Shown: one piece after another, positions 9,465-19,312 of the stretch
Numbering within the stretch: the first letter of the stretch is position 1
Layout of the letters: each line of letters opens with the position of its first letter
NCBI RefSeq assembly: GCF_001315105.1
Contig: NZ_BAZR01000016.1
Span: forward strand, 47,359-111,358
Direction of reading: 5' to 3'
DNA: 64,000 bases
From: Paenibacillus sp. JCM 10914
Lineage (GTDB): Bacteria > Bacillota > Bacilli > Paenibacillales > Paenibacillaceae
Notes under the pieces: model-generated
The model's database searches: none
The model's input: the letters and a program-made list of their open reading frames with translations, nothing else
What the model was told of the DNA's origin: nothing
Translations under genes and position numbers: made by a program

Positions 9465-10337
9465 TTGATGTCGATATCTCCAGATCACACCCTGTTAACC
9501 ATCGGCACAAATCCCTCGCCTGGTGGTGAGTTGACAGTGCTGTTCAGTGGTGAAGGCACACCCGTACCGCGCCACAAGATCGGTCCGCTCTCTCGCGAAT
9601 ATGTCTTAATTCATACGGTGCTGCATGGCAAAGGCGTATTCGAATGTGCCGGCAAGCTGCACCACTTGCAAGCAGGTGATACGTTTGTCATTCTACCGGG
9701 GGTTACCTTCAGTTACGAAGCAGACGCCCATAATCCGTGGCACTATATATGGCTGGCTCTGCTGGATCAAGAACCCGGCATGATGATGGCTGACATGGGG
9801 ATTACCCCAACTCATCCGATTATTCATTGCGCCAATCCGAATCAATTGACCGAGCTAACGATGCTGTATCGCCATATAAGACAGTGCTTCAAGCAATCAA
9901 ACCAGCCCTGGCTTGAGGATCTGGAATCATCCGGGTGGGCCCGACTGCTCCTTCATCAACTCGCCATGCTGAATAAGGAATTCCTTCCCCCAAGCACTCA
10001 GGATATTCCCGATATTGAGAAAGGCGTACGTGAAGCAGAGCGCTGGATATCGACCCATTACCATCAGCAGCTTTCGATAGACCACATGGCCAAAACCCTC
10101 GGTTACCACCGAGCGCATTTGTCCAAGATGTTCAAACAATTCACCGGCCTATCGCCAATGCAATACTTAATCAAAGTTCGAATCGAGAAGGCGCGACAAC
10201 TGTTGAAGACATCCATCACCATTCACGAGATCGCATCTTCGGTCGGATTCAACGATGCCTTGTACTTCTCGAAGCAATTCCGTAAACGGTATGGCATGAC
10301 TCCGAGCGAATACCGCTCCAAACTGGAGAAGGGCTGA
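9465..10337 (+). CDS. AraC-family transcriptional regulator (cupin plus HTH)
   Basis: 290 aa. The N-terminal half is a cupin-like effector domain (HLQAGDTFVILPGVTFSYEA near residue 65). The C-terminal third is the AraC double helix-turn-helix: LSIDHMAKTLGYHRAHLSKMF, then IHEIASSVGFNDALYFSKQFRK and GMTPSEYR. The start is either the TTG at 9465 or the adjacent ATG at 9468; GGAGGA lies upstream. It is divergent from the GH4 alpha-galactosidase, so it is the likely sugar-responsive activator of that gene (inferred). Confidence 0.9.
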   Translation: MMSISPDHTLLTIGTNPSPGGELTVLFSGEGTPVPRHKIGPLSREYVLIHTVLHGKGVFECAGKLHHLQAGDTFVILPGVTFSYEADAHNPWHYIWLALLDQEPGMMMADMGITPTHPIIHCANPNQLTELTMLYRHIRQCFKQSNQPWLEDLESSGWARLLLHQLAMLNKEFLPPSTQDIPDIEKGVREAERWISTHYHQQLSIDHMAKTLGYHRAHLSKMFKQFTGLSPMQYLIKVRIEKARQLLKTSITIHEIASSVGFNDALYFSKQFRKRYGMTPSEYRSKLEKG

Positions 10338-10369
10338 ATCGGATGCTTGCCGTTCTGGAACTAATAAAG

Positions 10370-10402
10370 AAGCCACCGGAATCACACGCATTCCGGTGGC
10401 TT
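10370..10402. terminator. Bidirectional terminator between araC-type gene and pepT
   Basis: Perfect 13-bp stem: AAGCCACCGGAAT (10370-10382) and ATTCCGGTGGCTT (10390-10402), 7-nt loop, between convergent genes. Confidence 0.8.
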
Positions 10403-10429
10403 GCTGCATCGTATCACTAATCGCCTTGA

Positions 10430-11662
10430 TTAAGCTTGTGTTTCGTACAATTGAACGATCTCGACAATTGTCTTGACGGCCAGCACCATATTGTCCGCTG
10501 ATATATATTCGAAGCGGCCGTGGTAGTTCTCGCCGCCCGTAAATATATTCGGTGTCGGCAATCCCATGTAAGACAACTGGGAACCGTCGGTTCCGCCGCG
10601 GACCGGTTCGATGATTGGCTCGATCCCGAGTTTCTCCATCGCCGTCTTCGCGATGTCAACCACTTCCATAACCGGTTCAATCTTCTCGCGCATGTTATAA
10701 TACTGGTCTCTCATCTGAAGGACAATCCGCTCCGCCCCGTATTTATGCTGCAATTCCTCGACTATGGAAGCCAGCTTTGCTTTTCTTCCTTCGAACAACG
10801 CCCGATCATGATCACGTATGATATAACGGAGCTCGGTGAGTTCCACATCCCCTTCGATTGAAGTCAGATGATAGAAGCCCTCGTAGCCCTCCGTATATTC
10901 TGGAGCCTCCTCCGCAGGTAACATACCATGCAGTTCCATGGCTATCTTGGACGCGTTGATCATCTTGTCCTTCGCTGTACCAGGATGGACATTCTTTCCT
11001 TTACAGGTAATCAGGGCGGCGGTTGCATTAAAGCTCTCATACTGCAACTCGCCTAACGGACCGCCATCCATGGTGTATGCATATTTTGCCCCGAAGGCGG
11101 TCACGTCAAATTTATGTGGACCCCGGCCGATCTCCTCATCCGGCGTAAAGGCAACCCGGATCGTGCCATGCTTCAGTTCCGGATGCTGTACCAGGTAGGC
11201 CATCGCTGTCATAATTTCCGCTATGCCTGCTTTATCGTCTGCTCCAAGCAAGGTTGTACCATCTGTCGTAACCAGGGTATGTCCCTTATATCGGCTTAGC
11301 TCTGGAAAATCGCGCGGAGATAGAATCACTTGCTGGGCTTCATTCAGAACGATATCCCCACCGTCATATTGTTCAACGATTTGTGGTTTCACGCCTGCCC
11401 CGGTGAAATCCGTCGCCGTATCGACGTGAGCCAGGAAACCTATAGTCGGGATGTCCTTGTCCGAATTGGCAGGAAGCGTTGCCATGACATAACCCGATTC
11501 GTCCATTGTTATTTCTTGCATCCCGATGTCCTTTAGCTCATCCACCAATAAGCGGGCCAGCGTCAACTGTCCTGGCGTCGATGGCGTTGTGCTGCTGTTC
11601 TCATCGGATTGCGTATCTACTTGCGCATAGGTAATGAGTCTGTCGATAACTTCCTCTTTCAT
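10430..11662 (-). CDS. pepT: Peptidase T (tripeptide aminopeptidase)
   Basis: Cytosolic zinc aminopeptidase of the M20B family that releases the N-terminal residue of tripeptides. 410 aa, matching the family. Zinc ligands and catalytic residues are in the expected motifs: GFLAHVDTA, LLGADDKAGIAEIMTA, FTPDEEIGRGPHKFD, AYTMDGGPLGELQYE and the C-terminal IFTGGENYHGRFEYI. The start ATG has GGAGATGGG upstream. The gene stands alone on the minus strand between two terminators. Confidence 0.95.
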   Translation of the reverse strand: MKEEVIDRLITYAQVDTQSDENSSTTPSTPGQLTLARLLVDELKDIGMQEITMDESGYVMATLPANSDKDIPTIGFLAHVDTATDFTGAGVKPQIVEQYDGGDIVLNEAQQVILSPRDFPELSRYKGHTLVTTDGTTLLGADDKAGIAEIMTAMAYLVQHPELKHGTIRVAFTPDEEIGRGPHKFDVTAFGAKYAYTMDGGPLGELQYESFNATAALITCKGKNVHPGTAKDKMINASKIAMELHGMLPAEEAPEYTEGYEGFYHLTSIEGDVELTELRYIIRDHDRALFEGRKAKLASIVEELQHKYGAERIVLQMRDQYYNMREKIEPVMEVVDIAKTAMEKLGIEPIIEPVRGGTDGSQLSYMGLPTPNIFTGGENYHGRFEYISADNMVLAVKTIVEIVQLYETQA

Positions 11663-11842
11663 CGTATCCCATCTCCAATACTAGTTATTGTTTGTTCAAC
11701 AACACCATGCTGCGATATGTAAAGCCTAGTCTCGAAGTACCTTCCCAGCCGAATATGGGCTGTCTATGTGTCGAAAATTACCTTCTCAATTATATCCAGT
11801 TGTCATGTCCTTGGTCAATTCATGACAAAAGTTGCGACAGCA

Positions 11843-11868
11843 AAGAAGACAGCTTACGCTGTCTTCTT
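11843..11868 (-). terminator. Terminator downstream of metQ
   Basis: Perfect 11-bp stem AAGAAGACAGC / GCTGTCTTCTT with a TTAC loop, just past the metQ stop. It likely ends the metNIQ transcript. Confidence 0.75.
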
Positions 11869-11905
11869 CAATCATCCACTCTTTTATGTTGGATTGAACA
11901 TCATC

Positions 11906-12742
11906 TTATTCAAATGCAGGTACCGCAATCTCGGAATAGTTGTCCTCGAAGAACTTTTTCACTTCCGGACTCGTCATGGCTTCGGCCAGCTTCTGAATCG
12001 GCTCGGAATCCACATTATCTTTACGTGCCACGAGCGTGATCGTGAAGTCGGAATCCTTGCCTTCCGTCACCAGTGCGTCATTTTTCGGCGTGAGTCCCAG
12101 CGGTTTTGCATATGCCGGTGTCATGGCAACCATATCGACATCGTCTAGGGTGCGGGCCAGCATTAGCAAGTCGACTTCGGTGAATTTATAGTTGTGCAGG
12201 TTCTCCACAATGTCGGTTTGCGTTGCCTTGATTCCGACGCCCTCCTTCAGCTTGATCAAACCATTCTTTTCAAACATGACCAGAGAACGGCCGATGTTGG
12301 AAGGATCGTTAGGAATCGCAATCGTTGCGCCCTCTGGAAGCTCTTCTATCTTGTCATAACCCTTCGAATAAGCGCCGAACATCGCATTATATATAGGTGT
12401 TACCGGTACCAGCTCAGAACCATTATTCTCATTATATTCCTCCATATAAGGTACGTGCTGGAAGAAGTTCGCATCCACTTCCTTATTGGCAAGTGCATTG
12501 TTCGGCTGCACATTATCCGATAGAACCAGAATCTCAAGGTCAATGCCCTGTTCCTTAAGAACAGGCTTCACAAGATCGAGCACCTCCGTCATCGGTGGAA
12601 TGAGCGTAGCGACTTTCAAAGTCACTTCCTGGTTGGATTCGTTAGCGCCGTTCGCTTCACTCTCGTCTGCCGTCGGTTGTTGACCGCAACCCGCCAGAAC
12701 GAGCATGACGGTCAGTATGAGCAGTAGTAATCTCTTATTCAT
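11906..12742 (-). CDS. metQ: Methionine-binding lipoprotein MetQ (NlpA family)
   Basis: Substrate-binding lipoprotein of the methionine ABC importer, 278 aa. The signal peptide ends in the lipobox LVLAGC (Cys 19). The NlpA-family core shows NALANKEVDANFFQHVPYMEEYN, ATIAIPNDPSNIGRSL and VDLLMLARTLDDVDMVAM. It is the third gene of metN-metI-metQ on the minus strand. A d- or l-methionine substrate is well established for the family, and the three-gene context supports it. Confidence 0.93.
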   Translation of the reverse strand: MNKRLLLLILTVMLVLAGCGQQPTADESEANGANESNQEVTLKVATLIPPMTEVLDLVKPVLKEQGIDLEILVLSDNVQPNNALANKEVDANFFQHVPYMEEYNENNGSELVPVTPIYNAMFGAYSKGYDKIEELPEGATIAIPNDPSNIGRSLVMFEKNGLIKLKEGVGIKATQTDIVENLHNYKFTEVDLLMLARTLDDVDMVAMTPAYAKPLGLTPKNDALVTEGKDSDFTITLVARKDNVDSEPIQKLAEAMTSPEVKKFFEDNYSEIAVPAFE

Positions 12743-12812
12743 GGATGTTTACCCCCAGGTAAAATATAGGTTGATTTTTATAACAGGTGTTGCTGCAAAA
12801 ATGAACGAAAGC

Positions 12813-13520
12813 CTAGCTTCTTCTTTTATCAAGAAGTCTCGACGCCAAAGTCCCGCTGAACTGAATCGACTGGACGAGAATGATCATGATGATTATCGTG
12901 AACACCATGATTTCGGTCTCAAACCGCTGGTATCCGTAACGAATGGCGAAATCGCCTACGCCGCCGCCACCGACAATGCCCATGACCGTAGAGTACGAGA
13001 TGAAGCTGATCGTGGATGTCGTCAAGCCAAGCACGAGTCCAGATCTTGCCTCAACGTAGAGGAATTTGAAGATCATCTGCAGCTTGGAAGCACCCATCGA
13101 CGAGGCAGCTTCCTGCACTTCCCTCGGCACCTCCAGCAGGGATTGCTCGACCAATCTTGAATATGTAGCAACCGCGATAACAGACAACGGCACAGCTGCT
13201 GCCAGCGTCCCGAGCGAAGTTCCTACGATCAGGCGGGTCAGCGGAATCATCACAACGACCAGCAGCAAGAATGGGAATGAACGGATGACGTTGACCAGAC
13301 TGTTCAGTACGGCGAATAACCACCGATTCGCGTACAGTTGGCCTTTTCGACAGAGAAACAATAGTGTTCCTACCGGAAGACCCAGCAATACCGCCGCGGC
13401 GATCGAAATGCCGACCATGACGAACGTCTGACCTATGGCGCGCCATATTTCGTCCTGGTACTGCATGACATAAGCAAAGTAATCGTTCAAATATTGAATC
13501 ACGTTATTCACGTAGCCCAT
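12813..13520 (-). CDS. metI: Methionine ABC transporter permease MetI
   Basis: 235-aa membrane permease with five hydrophobic helices. The cytoplasmic EAA loop LLEVPREVQEAASSMGASKLQMIFKFLYVEA is clear, and the C-terminal SFISYSTVMGIVGGGGVGDFAIRYGYQRFE is characteristic of MetI. The ATG overlaps the metN stop (TAATG), so translation is coupled. Works as a dimer with MetN and MetQ. Confidence 0.94.
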   Translation of the reverse strand: MGYVNNVIQYLNDYFAYVMQYQDEIWRAIGQTFVMVGISIAAAVLLGLPVGTLLFLCRKGQLYANRWLFAVLNSLVNVIRSFPFLLLVVVMIPLTRLIVGTSLGTLAAAVPLSVIAVATYSRLVEQSLLEVPREVQEAASSMGASKLQMIFKFLYVEARSGLVLGLTTSTISFISYSTVMGIVGGGGVGDFAIRYGYQRFETEIMVFTIIIMIILVQSIQFSGTLASRLLDKRRS

Positions 13521-14236
13521 TAATCCGAATTCCTCGCTTCCCCGACGGCTATACCTGCGATATTCTGATAGGTTCTTATCAAACGACCTTCCTCCATGAC
13601 AGACACCGTATCACATAGGCCGTTGACAACCTCCATCTCATGCGAGACGATGACAATCGTGACGCCAAGCGTGCGGTTGATGTGCTGCAGCACATCCAGG
13701 ATGCCTGCTGTTGTCTTCGGATCTAATGAGGATGTTGGCTCGTCGCATAGTAATACGGCTGGTGAATTCGCCAGCGCTCTTGCGATAGCCACCCGCTGTT
13801 TCTGTCCGCCGCTCAGCTGCGCAGGATATTGACCAGCTTTATCTTCAAGTCCGACAAAGCGCATAACCTCTTCGACTCGCTTCGATCGTTCTGCCTTCGG
13901 TACCTTGGCCAGTTCCAGCGGCATGGATACATTGCCATGAGCCGTTCGATTGCCGACAAGGTGAAAATGCTGAAAGATCATGCCGATCGATCGCCGTGCT
14001 TCCCTCAGCTGCCTGCTTCCAAGCGACGTCAAGTCGAGACCGTTCACGATTACCTTGCCAGAGTCGGGCCGCTCCAGTACGTTCATCATGCGCAGCAGCG
14101 TCGACTTTCCTGCACCGCTCGCTCCGATGATTCCATGAATCGTCCCCTCTGCAACGTCTAGCGTGACTGTATCGATCGCCTGAAATCGGTCATGGCCATT
14201 CACAAAGCTTTTACTAACCTCTTGCAGCGAGATCAG
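13520..14236 (-). CDS. metN: Methionine ABC transporter ATPase MetN, short form without the C-terminal NIL domain
   Basis: ATPase of the methionine importer. Walker A is GASGAGKST, the Q-loop IGMIFQHFHL, the signature LSGGQKQR and Walker B VLLCDEPTSSLD. With the normal start ISLQEVSKSF the protein is about 239 aa. The only initiator giving that N-terminus is a CTG at 14236, six bases after GGGAGGG; the GTG at 14203 would cut off the first strand. A missing base near the start is an alternative explanation. Full-length MetN is about 340 aa because of a NIL domain that binds methionine and causes trans-inhibition; here the gene stops at 13520 in direct overlap with metI, so the domain is absent. 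Confidence 0.88.
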   Translation of the reverse strand: MISLQEVSKSFVNGHDRFQAIDTVTLDVAEGTIHGIIGASGAGKSTLLRMMNVLERPDSGKVIVNGLDLTSLGSRQLREARRSIGMIFQHFHLVGNRTAHGNVSMPLELAKVPKAERSKRVEEVMRFVGLEDKAGQYPAQLSGGQKQRVAIARALANSPAVLLCDEPTSSLDPKTTAGILDVLQHINRTLGVTIVIVSHEMEVVNGLCDTVSVMEEGRLIRTYQNIAGIAVGEARNSD

Positions 14237-14402
14237 AACAATCCCTCCCTTGCATTCCGTGCTTTCTAATGAAGAAAGCCCGCGCGGCTATTTAAGCCTG
14301 CGAGCAAAATTGCTGCAACAACAATTAGAATCATACCACAAGTTCAGACAAAATGTGACATCCTCTGCAAACCGCTTGAAATGGAATCTTTACCAGATCG
14401 CG

Positions 14403-16372
14403 CTAGGATAAATATAACTGGTGGCCGTACATATTCATCAAGCGCTCCACTGCTTGTTGGAGCAAGCTCTCCTCGAAGCCCTCCAAACCCTCGATTGCTT
14501 GCATTCGATCCGCAGCCGGCATCTCCTTATGGAGATGAATGCCCCAGTTCGCAATAGCCGAAACCGCATCCTCAAGCTCAAATTGACTATAGTAAATATG
14601 CGCTTTATACAGATGACTGTCTGCATGACCGGGCACGAGGCGCAGCACCTCATCAAAAGCCGCCAATGCCGCATTCTCGTCCTGATCTTTGTTGCAGATT
14701 TGTCCCAATCTGAAATAAGCACCCGGATGATCCGGCGACAGCTCCAAAGCCAGCATAATGTCTTCTTTTGCCGAGGCGTAGTCAGCCAACGAGTAATAGC
14801 ATCCGCTGCGCAGGATGTACAAGCTGCTGGATTGCGGATTCAACTGCAGCCCGTGTGTGCAATCCGCAATCGCTCGCTCCAGTTGTCCCGTCTCCATGTA
14901 GCATATCGCGCGAAACTCATAAAATCTCGAATGGGCCGGATTTAATTCAATTGCCTGCGAATAGGCATCCACTGCCATGTCCCACATGCCCATCTCTTTA
15001 TAAATATGGCCGCTGGCGGCCAAATAAGTCAGCTGCTCCGCAAATCCTGCATCCTGCTTCACCGCCTCTTGCAGCTCCAATAACGCATCCTCGTTACGCC
15101 CTTCCAAATACAGCACATAGCTTAGCTTATTGCGGATCTCGGGCCCATCCTGAATCGCAATGGCCGTCTTCAGTGACTTCTCAGCCGATGCCAGATCGCC
15201 AAGCTCCATGTAGATATCAGCGCGCTGTACGTGATTAGGAGCATCGTCAGGCTCCAGCGACAGAAGCTTGCCGCTGAGTGCCAGCGCCTCATCATTGCGA
15301 TCTGCGCGGTATAGCGCATCCGCCATCCAGTAACAGACCAGCGGCGATTCCGGCAAGCGCTTGTAGAGACTTGATATCAGTTCGAAGGCGTCCTTCTCCA
15401 GACCATCCTCCGGTAGATTCGAGCTAATTCGAAATACGCGCGATAATCGTCGGGAGATCGTTCGATTGCCTGCTTCAGGTCCGCCTTGGCCTCTTCTTTA
15501 TGTCCGCTATGATGCCTCAATTCGGCGCGCTTCAAATACAATTCGTGGGCGTCCGGAAACCGTGCCAAGCCTTCTTCAATGGAACGCTCGGCATCGTGAT
15601 ATTGGCCCAGTCTGAAATAAAGATCAGCCAATACCCTCCTGAAATCGCAGGAGTCTCTCACCTGCTGTTGAAAGATCAGAAAGGCTTCGTAACTGTAATT
15701 TGTGCTTCGAGCAAACAAAGCGTAGCCTCCATCCTCCTCTTCCTGATAACGCGTCAGCAGTCGTATGCCTGCTTGCAAGGCGCGAACAGCATCCGGGAGT
15801 CGATCCAGCAAATCGAGGCAAGCCGCCAGCATATAATAATAGATCGGAATCGCGCGGTCTGGCAGCTCAACACTTTTGCTAAAATAGATAACAGCTTCTT
15901 TGGGATTCCCGCTCTCGTAATAGGCCATGCCCAGCTCATAGTAAGTAGAAATAACCGTATCCTGCTGTTCCCTTCTCATACTCTCCTTCAAATCCGCAAT
16001 GGCCTTGTCATATTGTTGCAGATCTTTATGCGTAATTCCGCGAGTAAACCACGTCAAATAGTGATCATCGTTTAACCGAATCGCTTCATTCAGATCCTCG
16101 ATGGCGTCATGGTCACGCCCCAACTCACGCAAGATATAAGCCCGCCGTTCATGCACGCGATGATCAGGCGCGGTCCTTGCTACTTGTCCTAAGTAAGTCA
16201 AAGCCTCTTCGGAGTGACCGTCGTTATGTAAGAGTTCCGCGTAGATCATATGGTCGCTCATATCCGTAATGGCACGCTCGCCTTTTCTCATATAATACAG
16301 TGCTCGTTCCAGATCGCGCTTATTCCAGTGTCTTTTTCCTAACCGAAACCAGATCCAGTTCATTATGTTCAT
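14403..16372 (-). CDS. Tetratricopeptide-repeat protein, broken by one frameshift near 15410
   Basis: Two adjacent frames (15377-16372 and 14403-15356 plus its upstream open part) together make a TPR protein of about 656 aa. Typical repeat signatures recur throughout, for example ALTYLGQVARTAPDH, AIEDLNEAIRLNDDHY, AVDAYSQAIELNPAHSRFYEF and LERAIADCTHGLQLNP. The first frame ends in a nonsense tail after YFELARIYR. Restoring one G in the run at 15410-15411 joins it to EDGLEKDAFELISSLYKRLPES with no loss of repeat phase. No signal peptide or membrane segment is seen, so it is probably cytosolic. TPR arrays bind proteins; the partner is unknown. Start ATG with AAAGGGTG upstream. Confidence 0.78.
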
Positions 16373-16449
16373 GAGGGTTCACCCTTTATAAATTGAAATA
16401 ACTTGTCTATATTATACTTGCTCTATATCGATTTGTACCCAAATTAAAA

Positions 16450-16467
16450 GGGAACCTAGCGGTTCCC
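16450..16467 (-). terminator. Terminator of the ABC-2 exporter operon
   Basis: Minus-strand stem GGGAACC / GGTTCCC with a 4-nt loop followed by TTTTAATTT, just beyond the ATPase stop. Confidence 0.7.
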
Positions 16468-16520
16468 TGGTTATTTCATTATATGATAGGCGTATGTGAA
16501 AGATGCTCAGGCTAGATAAT

Positions 16521-17506
16521 TCAGTACACGCGATGGATAACGTCCTCGAAATCCGGGTCCTGCATATCGAAATCGTCCAATTCTCCCCACAGGCCCAATT
16601 CCTTGACGATATCGAGCGTATTCATCTCACGCCGGTTCACCTCCAGCGTCACCGTCTGCTCTACGATCTGCAGTACGCGCAACGAGGATTGGCGGCTGTC
16701 ATCGGAACGTGCGCGATCTGGGACTTGAAATGCACCGCGGAATGAAACCGTGATGAGTGTCGGAAGCCCAATCGTATCACGCAATGAGCGTACCGTGCCG
16801 TCATAGGAGAGCTCACCGCCATTGATCACCATCACCCGGTTGCAGAGTTGTTCAATATCGTCCATGTCGTGGGTGGTAAGCAGAATCGTCTTCCCGAACT
16901 CGGCATTAATCAGCTTCAGGAACTGGCGGATGTTCCGCTTCGCGTTCACATCAAGGCCAATCGTCGGCTCATCCAAGAACAATACATCCGGGTCATGCAG
17001 CATCGCGGCGGCAAGGTCGGCGCGCATCCGCTGCCCGAGCGACAGCTTCCGTACGGGCGTATCCCAGAACGCTCGTAAATCTAGCAATTCTGCAAACTGA
17101 TGGAGTCTGCGCTCCTTGTCCTGATCGTTTACGCTGTACATTTTGGCCAATATATCGAACGAATCCTTCACGGGCAGATCCCACCACAGCTGGCTGCGCT
17201 GCCCGAACACCACGCCCAGATTCTTCACCACGCTCTGCCGATCCTTATGGGGATTTCTGCCGGCAATGGACACTTGCCCGGAGGTCGGGTGCAGAATGCC
17301 GGTCAGCATTTTGATGGTTGTTGATTTACCTGCACCATTGGGTCCGATATATCCGACAAACTCACCGCGCCCGATCTCAAAACTGATTCCCCGCACCGCT
17401 TCTTTCGTCCGATATTCCTTGTGAACAGCGTGCGCAGACCCGAGAATCGCCCTTCTTTCACCACCGGGGTCTTGAACTCCTTACGTATATGCTGCACTTC
17501 AATCAT
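16521..17506 (-). CDS. ABC-2 exporter ATPase, broken by one frameshift near 17417
   Basis: ATPase for the two permeases upstream. The N-terminus (IEVQHIRKEFKTPVVKEG, ATG at 17506 after GGGAGGGG) is in one frame and the rest (EYRTKEAVRGISFEIGRG onward) in another. Adding one G at the GG of minus-strand ACAAGGAATAT restores the family motif LFTREYRTKEAV. Walker A is GPNGAGKST, the signature LSLGQRMRADLAAA, Walker B VLFLDEPTIGLDVNAKRN. The long insert before the core and the motif GVVFGQRSQLWWDLPV are typical of the ABC-2 exporters related to YbhF and of poorly characterised Bacillota drug exporters. About 328 aa after repair. The exported substrate is unknown. Confidence 0.82.
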
Positions 17507-17525
17507 GGTCTTGCCCCTCCCTTAT

Positions 17526-18326
17526 TTAGCTTCCTGTACTCTGATATTTAGTTAGGCCGAACTGCCAGAACTTGAGGCTAAGTAGGAGGCATAACGCTGC
17601 TGCACCCGCCAAAGCCGGTAGCACCCAAACGCCCAGTTCACCGCGAAGTATGTAGAGTGAAGGCACATAATTAACGAGCCCGACCGGGATCACGATTAAC
17701 AGAATCGAAGACATCCATTTCGGATACAAGGTCAGCGGGTACTGGGCTGCGGTTCGGGCGGCATCCTCCGTCAGGTTCTGCAATTCACCAATACGAGTGG
17801 TCCAGAAGCCAAAGGTAGCGGTGGCCAGCCCAATGGAGAACAGAATTACCGCACCTGTTCCAATGATGAAGAATGACTGCGGTACCGCGCTCCATCCCAC
17901 CTGAGCGGTCGACATCATCCCGTGCAGCGACCACCAGAGCAAGAATCCCCCTTGCAGCACTTCCCCCAGCATGATCCGAAATTTCTGTGGCAGCAGCGCG
18001 AGCAGTACCGGCATAGGCCTCGTCAATAGCTGGTCGAGCTCTCCGTTCACGAGATATTTCTCCAGATGGTGTACTTCGTCAGCAAGCGTGCGATAGATCG
18101 TCTTGGATAATGTCATAACGGCAAACAGATAGGCGATTTCATACATCGACCACCCTTGAATGGCGCCAAATTTATACAGAACGATGGCCACCATAAGAAA
18201 TTCGGAGATTTGTATCAGTGCAGCCAAGAATGAAGCCAATATAAAGTTGAACTTATACTGCATCCGGCTCTTGATGCTTGTCCGGATCAATAGCGCGTAC
18301 AGGGACATCCAGGATTTGAGCGTCAT
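17526..18326 (-). CDS. ABC-2 type exporter permease
   Basis: 266-aa membrane protein, six hydrophobic segments. The start ATG at 18326 overlaps the stop of the upstream permease (ATGA); the open frame continues upstream but only as a shadow of that gene. It has AYLFAVMTLSKTIYRTLADEVHHLEKYLVNGELDQLLTRP-type family features: the segment with GELDQLLTRPMPVL matches the ABC-2 permeases that pair with this ATPase type. It forms a heterodimer with the product of the preceding gene. Confidence 0.85.
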   Translation of the reverse strand: MTLKSWMSLYALLIRTSIKSRMQYKFNFILASFLAALIQISEFLMVAIVLYKFGAIQGWSMYEIAYLFAVMTLSKTIYRTLADEVHHLEKYLVNGELDQLLTRPMPVLLALLPQKFRIMLGEVLQGGFLLWWSLHGMMSTAQVGWSAVPQSFFIIGTGAVILFSIGLATATFGFWTTRIGELQNLTEDAARTAAQYPLTLYPKWMSSILLIVIPVGLVNYVPSLYILRGELGVWVLPALAGAAALCLLLSLKFWQFGLTKYQSTGS

Positions 18327-19099
18327 CCTCCTTGCACCTCCACCTTGCGTCTTAAAAAACCGGTTACCAGCAAACAGGCGAGTGTAAGCACTATGCACCA
18401 AATCAACGTTCCCCATAAGTAGGAGACGTCCCCGAACCCGAGATAGATCCTTGTCGGTACATACAGCAAATACGGATACGGCGACCACCAAGCGATGCTT
18501 TGCAGCCAGCCTGGCAGCCATTCAAGCGGAATGAAGAAACCTGCAAGCAGATTGATCAACGCATGATTGCCCCAATACAACCATGACGATTCCGTTGTCC
18601 ATAATGCAGACGCGCCAATCAGATAATTGATGCAGATGGATAAATAACCGGCTCCGGCCAGGGCAAGGGCGACATAGAGATAGGTGGAAATGCTTGCTGG
18701 CAATTGTAATGAGAAGACAAAATAATAGACGAGGTAGATCGGGATGGATTTGTAGATGAATTGGTAGGCGATCTGCCCCCATTCCTTGGCCATCAAGTGG
18801 CTGAACAAGTGAACGGGACGCATCAAATCCAGTGAGATATGGCCTGTTCTTACGGCTTGGGGAATGCCGAGGCCATTCGTGACAAAGCTTGCGATCCAGA
18901 GCGCGGCTTGGGTAAAGGCGATGTAACCCACCATTCCTTGCGTTCCGTACTCGCCGAGGGCGTAATCGGCACCAAGACCGATCCAGATACAGGCATACAT
19001 GAAGCCGAACATCGCACTTGCGATGTTGTGCACCATGTGTGCGCCGCGGTATTGCAAATTGCGGGCATAGGCTTTGGAAGCCAGGGTGAAATAAAGCAT
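18323..19099 (-). CDS. ABC-2 type exporter permease
   Basis: 258-aa membrane protein, first gene of the exporter operon. The start ATG at 19099 has GGAGGTGC upstream; an in-frame ATG at 19231 would add an unlikely hydrophilic leader. Six hydrophobic segments are visible, with the family motif LDLMRPVHLFSHLMAKEWGQ equivalent to the GELDQLLTRP region of its partner. The C-terminal helix is followed by a short basic tail RRKVEVQGG. Likely substrate unknown. Confidence 0.85.
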   Translation of the reverse strand: MLYFTLASKAYARNLQYRGAHMVHNIASAMFGFMYACIWIGLGADYALGEYGTQGMVGYIAFTQAALWIASFVTNGLGIPQAVRTGHISLDLMRPVHLFSHLMAKEWGQIAYQFIYKSIPIYLVYYFVFSLQLPASISTYLYVALALAGAGYLSICINYLIGASALWTTESSWLYWGNHALINLLAGFFIPLEWLPGWLQSIAWWSPYPYLLYVPTRIYLGFGDVSYLWGTLIWCIVLTLACLLVTGFLRRKVEVQGG

Positions 19100-19238
19100 G
19101 AAGCACCTCCGATAAGCATTTTGGACGGCGATCCCGTCCACTTCAGACAAGGCGAAATTTTGAGAGAAGGACACTAGCATACCAGAACATTCCAAGGGGG
19201 GCAAGAACTTTTTTGAGGTATAGGTGCACACGTAAAAA

Positions 19239-19277
19239 GCCTCCCGAGACTACGTATCCATACGAAGCTCGGAAGGC
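19239..19277 (-). terminator. Terminator of the cupin gene
   Basis: Minus-strand arms GCCTTCCGAG and CTCGGGAGGC (one mismatch) followed by TTTTT, with an inner small dyad. Confidence 0.7.
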
Positions 19278-19312
19278 CCAACTGCGAGTTATACCCACGA
19301 TTTAGTAAGTAA

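Noticed and set aside
14237..14402. SAM riboswitch or T-box upstream of metN
   Set aside because: No S-box core or T-box consensus was found on the minus strand by eye; a covariance-model search would settle it.
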